NCBI RefSeq assembly: GCF_007672725.1
Contig: NZ_VDTC01000001.1
Location: 474,453-538,452 of the forward strand
DNA length: 64,000 bases
Source of the DNA: Corynebacterium aurimucosum ATCC 700975
GTDB taxonomy: Bacteria > Actinomycetota > Actinomycetes > Mycobacteriales > Mycobacteriaceae
Reading direction: 5' to 3'
The notes under the pieces are model-generated. The model was not told the origin of the DNA and searched no databases. It saw only the letters and a program-made list of their open reading frames with translations. The position numbers and the translations under genes were made by a program. This document shows positions 63,946-64,000 of this stretch, one piece after another. How positions within the stretch are numbered: the stretch's first letter is position 1; every line of letters begins with the position of its first letter.

Positions 63946-64000
63946 ATGAAGGGCATCATTCTCGCAGGCGGTTCTGGAACCCGCCTCTACCCCATCACCA
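63946..64000 (+). CDS. rmlA: Glucose-1-phosphate thymidylyltransferase, N-terminal part (runs off the window)
   Basis: From the ATG at 63946 the frame reads MKGIILAGGSGTRLYPIT, the nucleotide-binding signature (GGSGTRL) of RmlA. This enzyme joins dTTP and glucose-1-phosphate in the first step of dTDP-rhamnose synthesis. Only 18 codons are in the window. Gene order with rmlCD and rmlB confirms the assignment. Confidence 0.88.
   Translation, partial: MKGIILAGGSGTRLYPIT

Overview
The window is a 64 kb stretch of an actinobacterial chromosome, almost certainly a Corynebacterium. The evidence is high GC content, a multidomain type I fatty acid synthase, two trehalose corynomycolyltransferase-type proteins, the mycothiol glycosyltransferase mshA, RamB next to sdhCAB, SenX3-RegX3, and the heme gene order typical of the genus. 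No species call is attempted.

Layout. 1-7.8 kb: heme biosynthesis on the minus strand (hemA, hemC, hemD fused to a methyltransferase-like domain, hemB, two small membrane proteins, hemE, start of hemY). An attenuator-like leader lies between hemC and hemD. 7.9-19.9 kb: housekeeping genes (glutaredoxin-like protein, HAD phosphatase, LURP-one/scramblase-like protein, DUF222/HNH protein, ribosomal bS22, a small excisionase-type HTH protein, proC, Ppx/GppA, senX3-regX3, gpmA, mshA). 20-33.9 kb: lipid metabolism, with two tandem acyl-CoA ligases, a YbjN-like protein and the 2987-residue FAS-I. 34-38.3 kb: an accessory-looking patch with a Fic protein behind three phased operator-like palindromes, an RtcB RNA ligase with a long structured leader and a 17-codon leader ORF, and a decayed FAS-I fragment. 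38.3-46 kb: YihY/BrkB, luxS, murB and a run of conserved corynebacterial genes of unknown function. 46.1-47.8 kb: phage and IS debris. 48-55.3 kb: sdhCAB, divergent ramB, then lpd in convergent orientation. 55.4-64 kb: a 36-residue secreted-peptide-like gene, two mycolyltransferases, an M1 peptidase and the dTDP-rhamnose genes (rmlB, rmlCD, start of rmlA). The rml set is interrupted by an AlbA_2/Schlafen-type ATP-binding regulator sitting between two copies of a palindromic repeat.

How it fits together. The main themes are heme supply, menaquinone-linked central metabolism (sdhCAB, lpd, RamB control), and construction of the corynomycolate envelope (FAS-I, acyl-CoA ligases, mycolyltransferases, rhamnose linker sugars). 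The least expected signals are mostly non-coding: the rtcB leader, the hemC-hemD attenuator, the Fic operators, the repeat-flanked AlbA_2 module and a 100-nt hairpin element. All structures and binding sites were found by reading the sequence by eye; no folding or database search was run.
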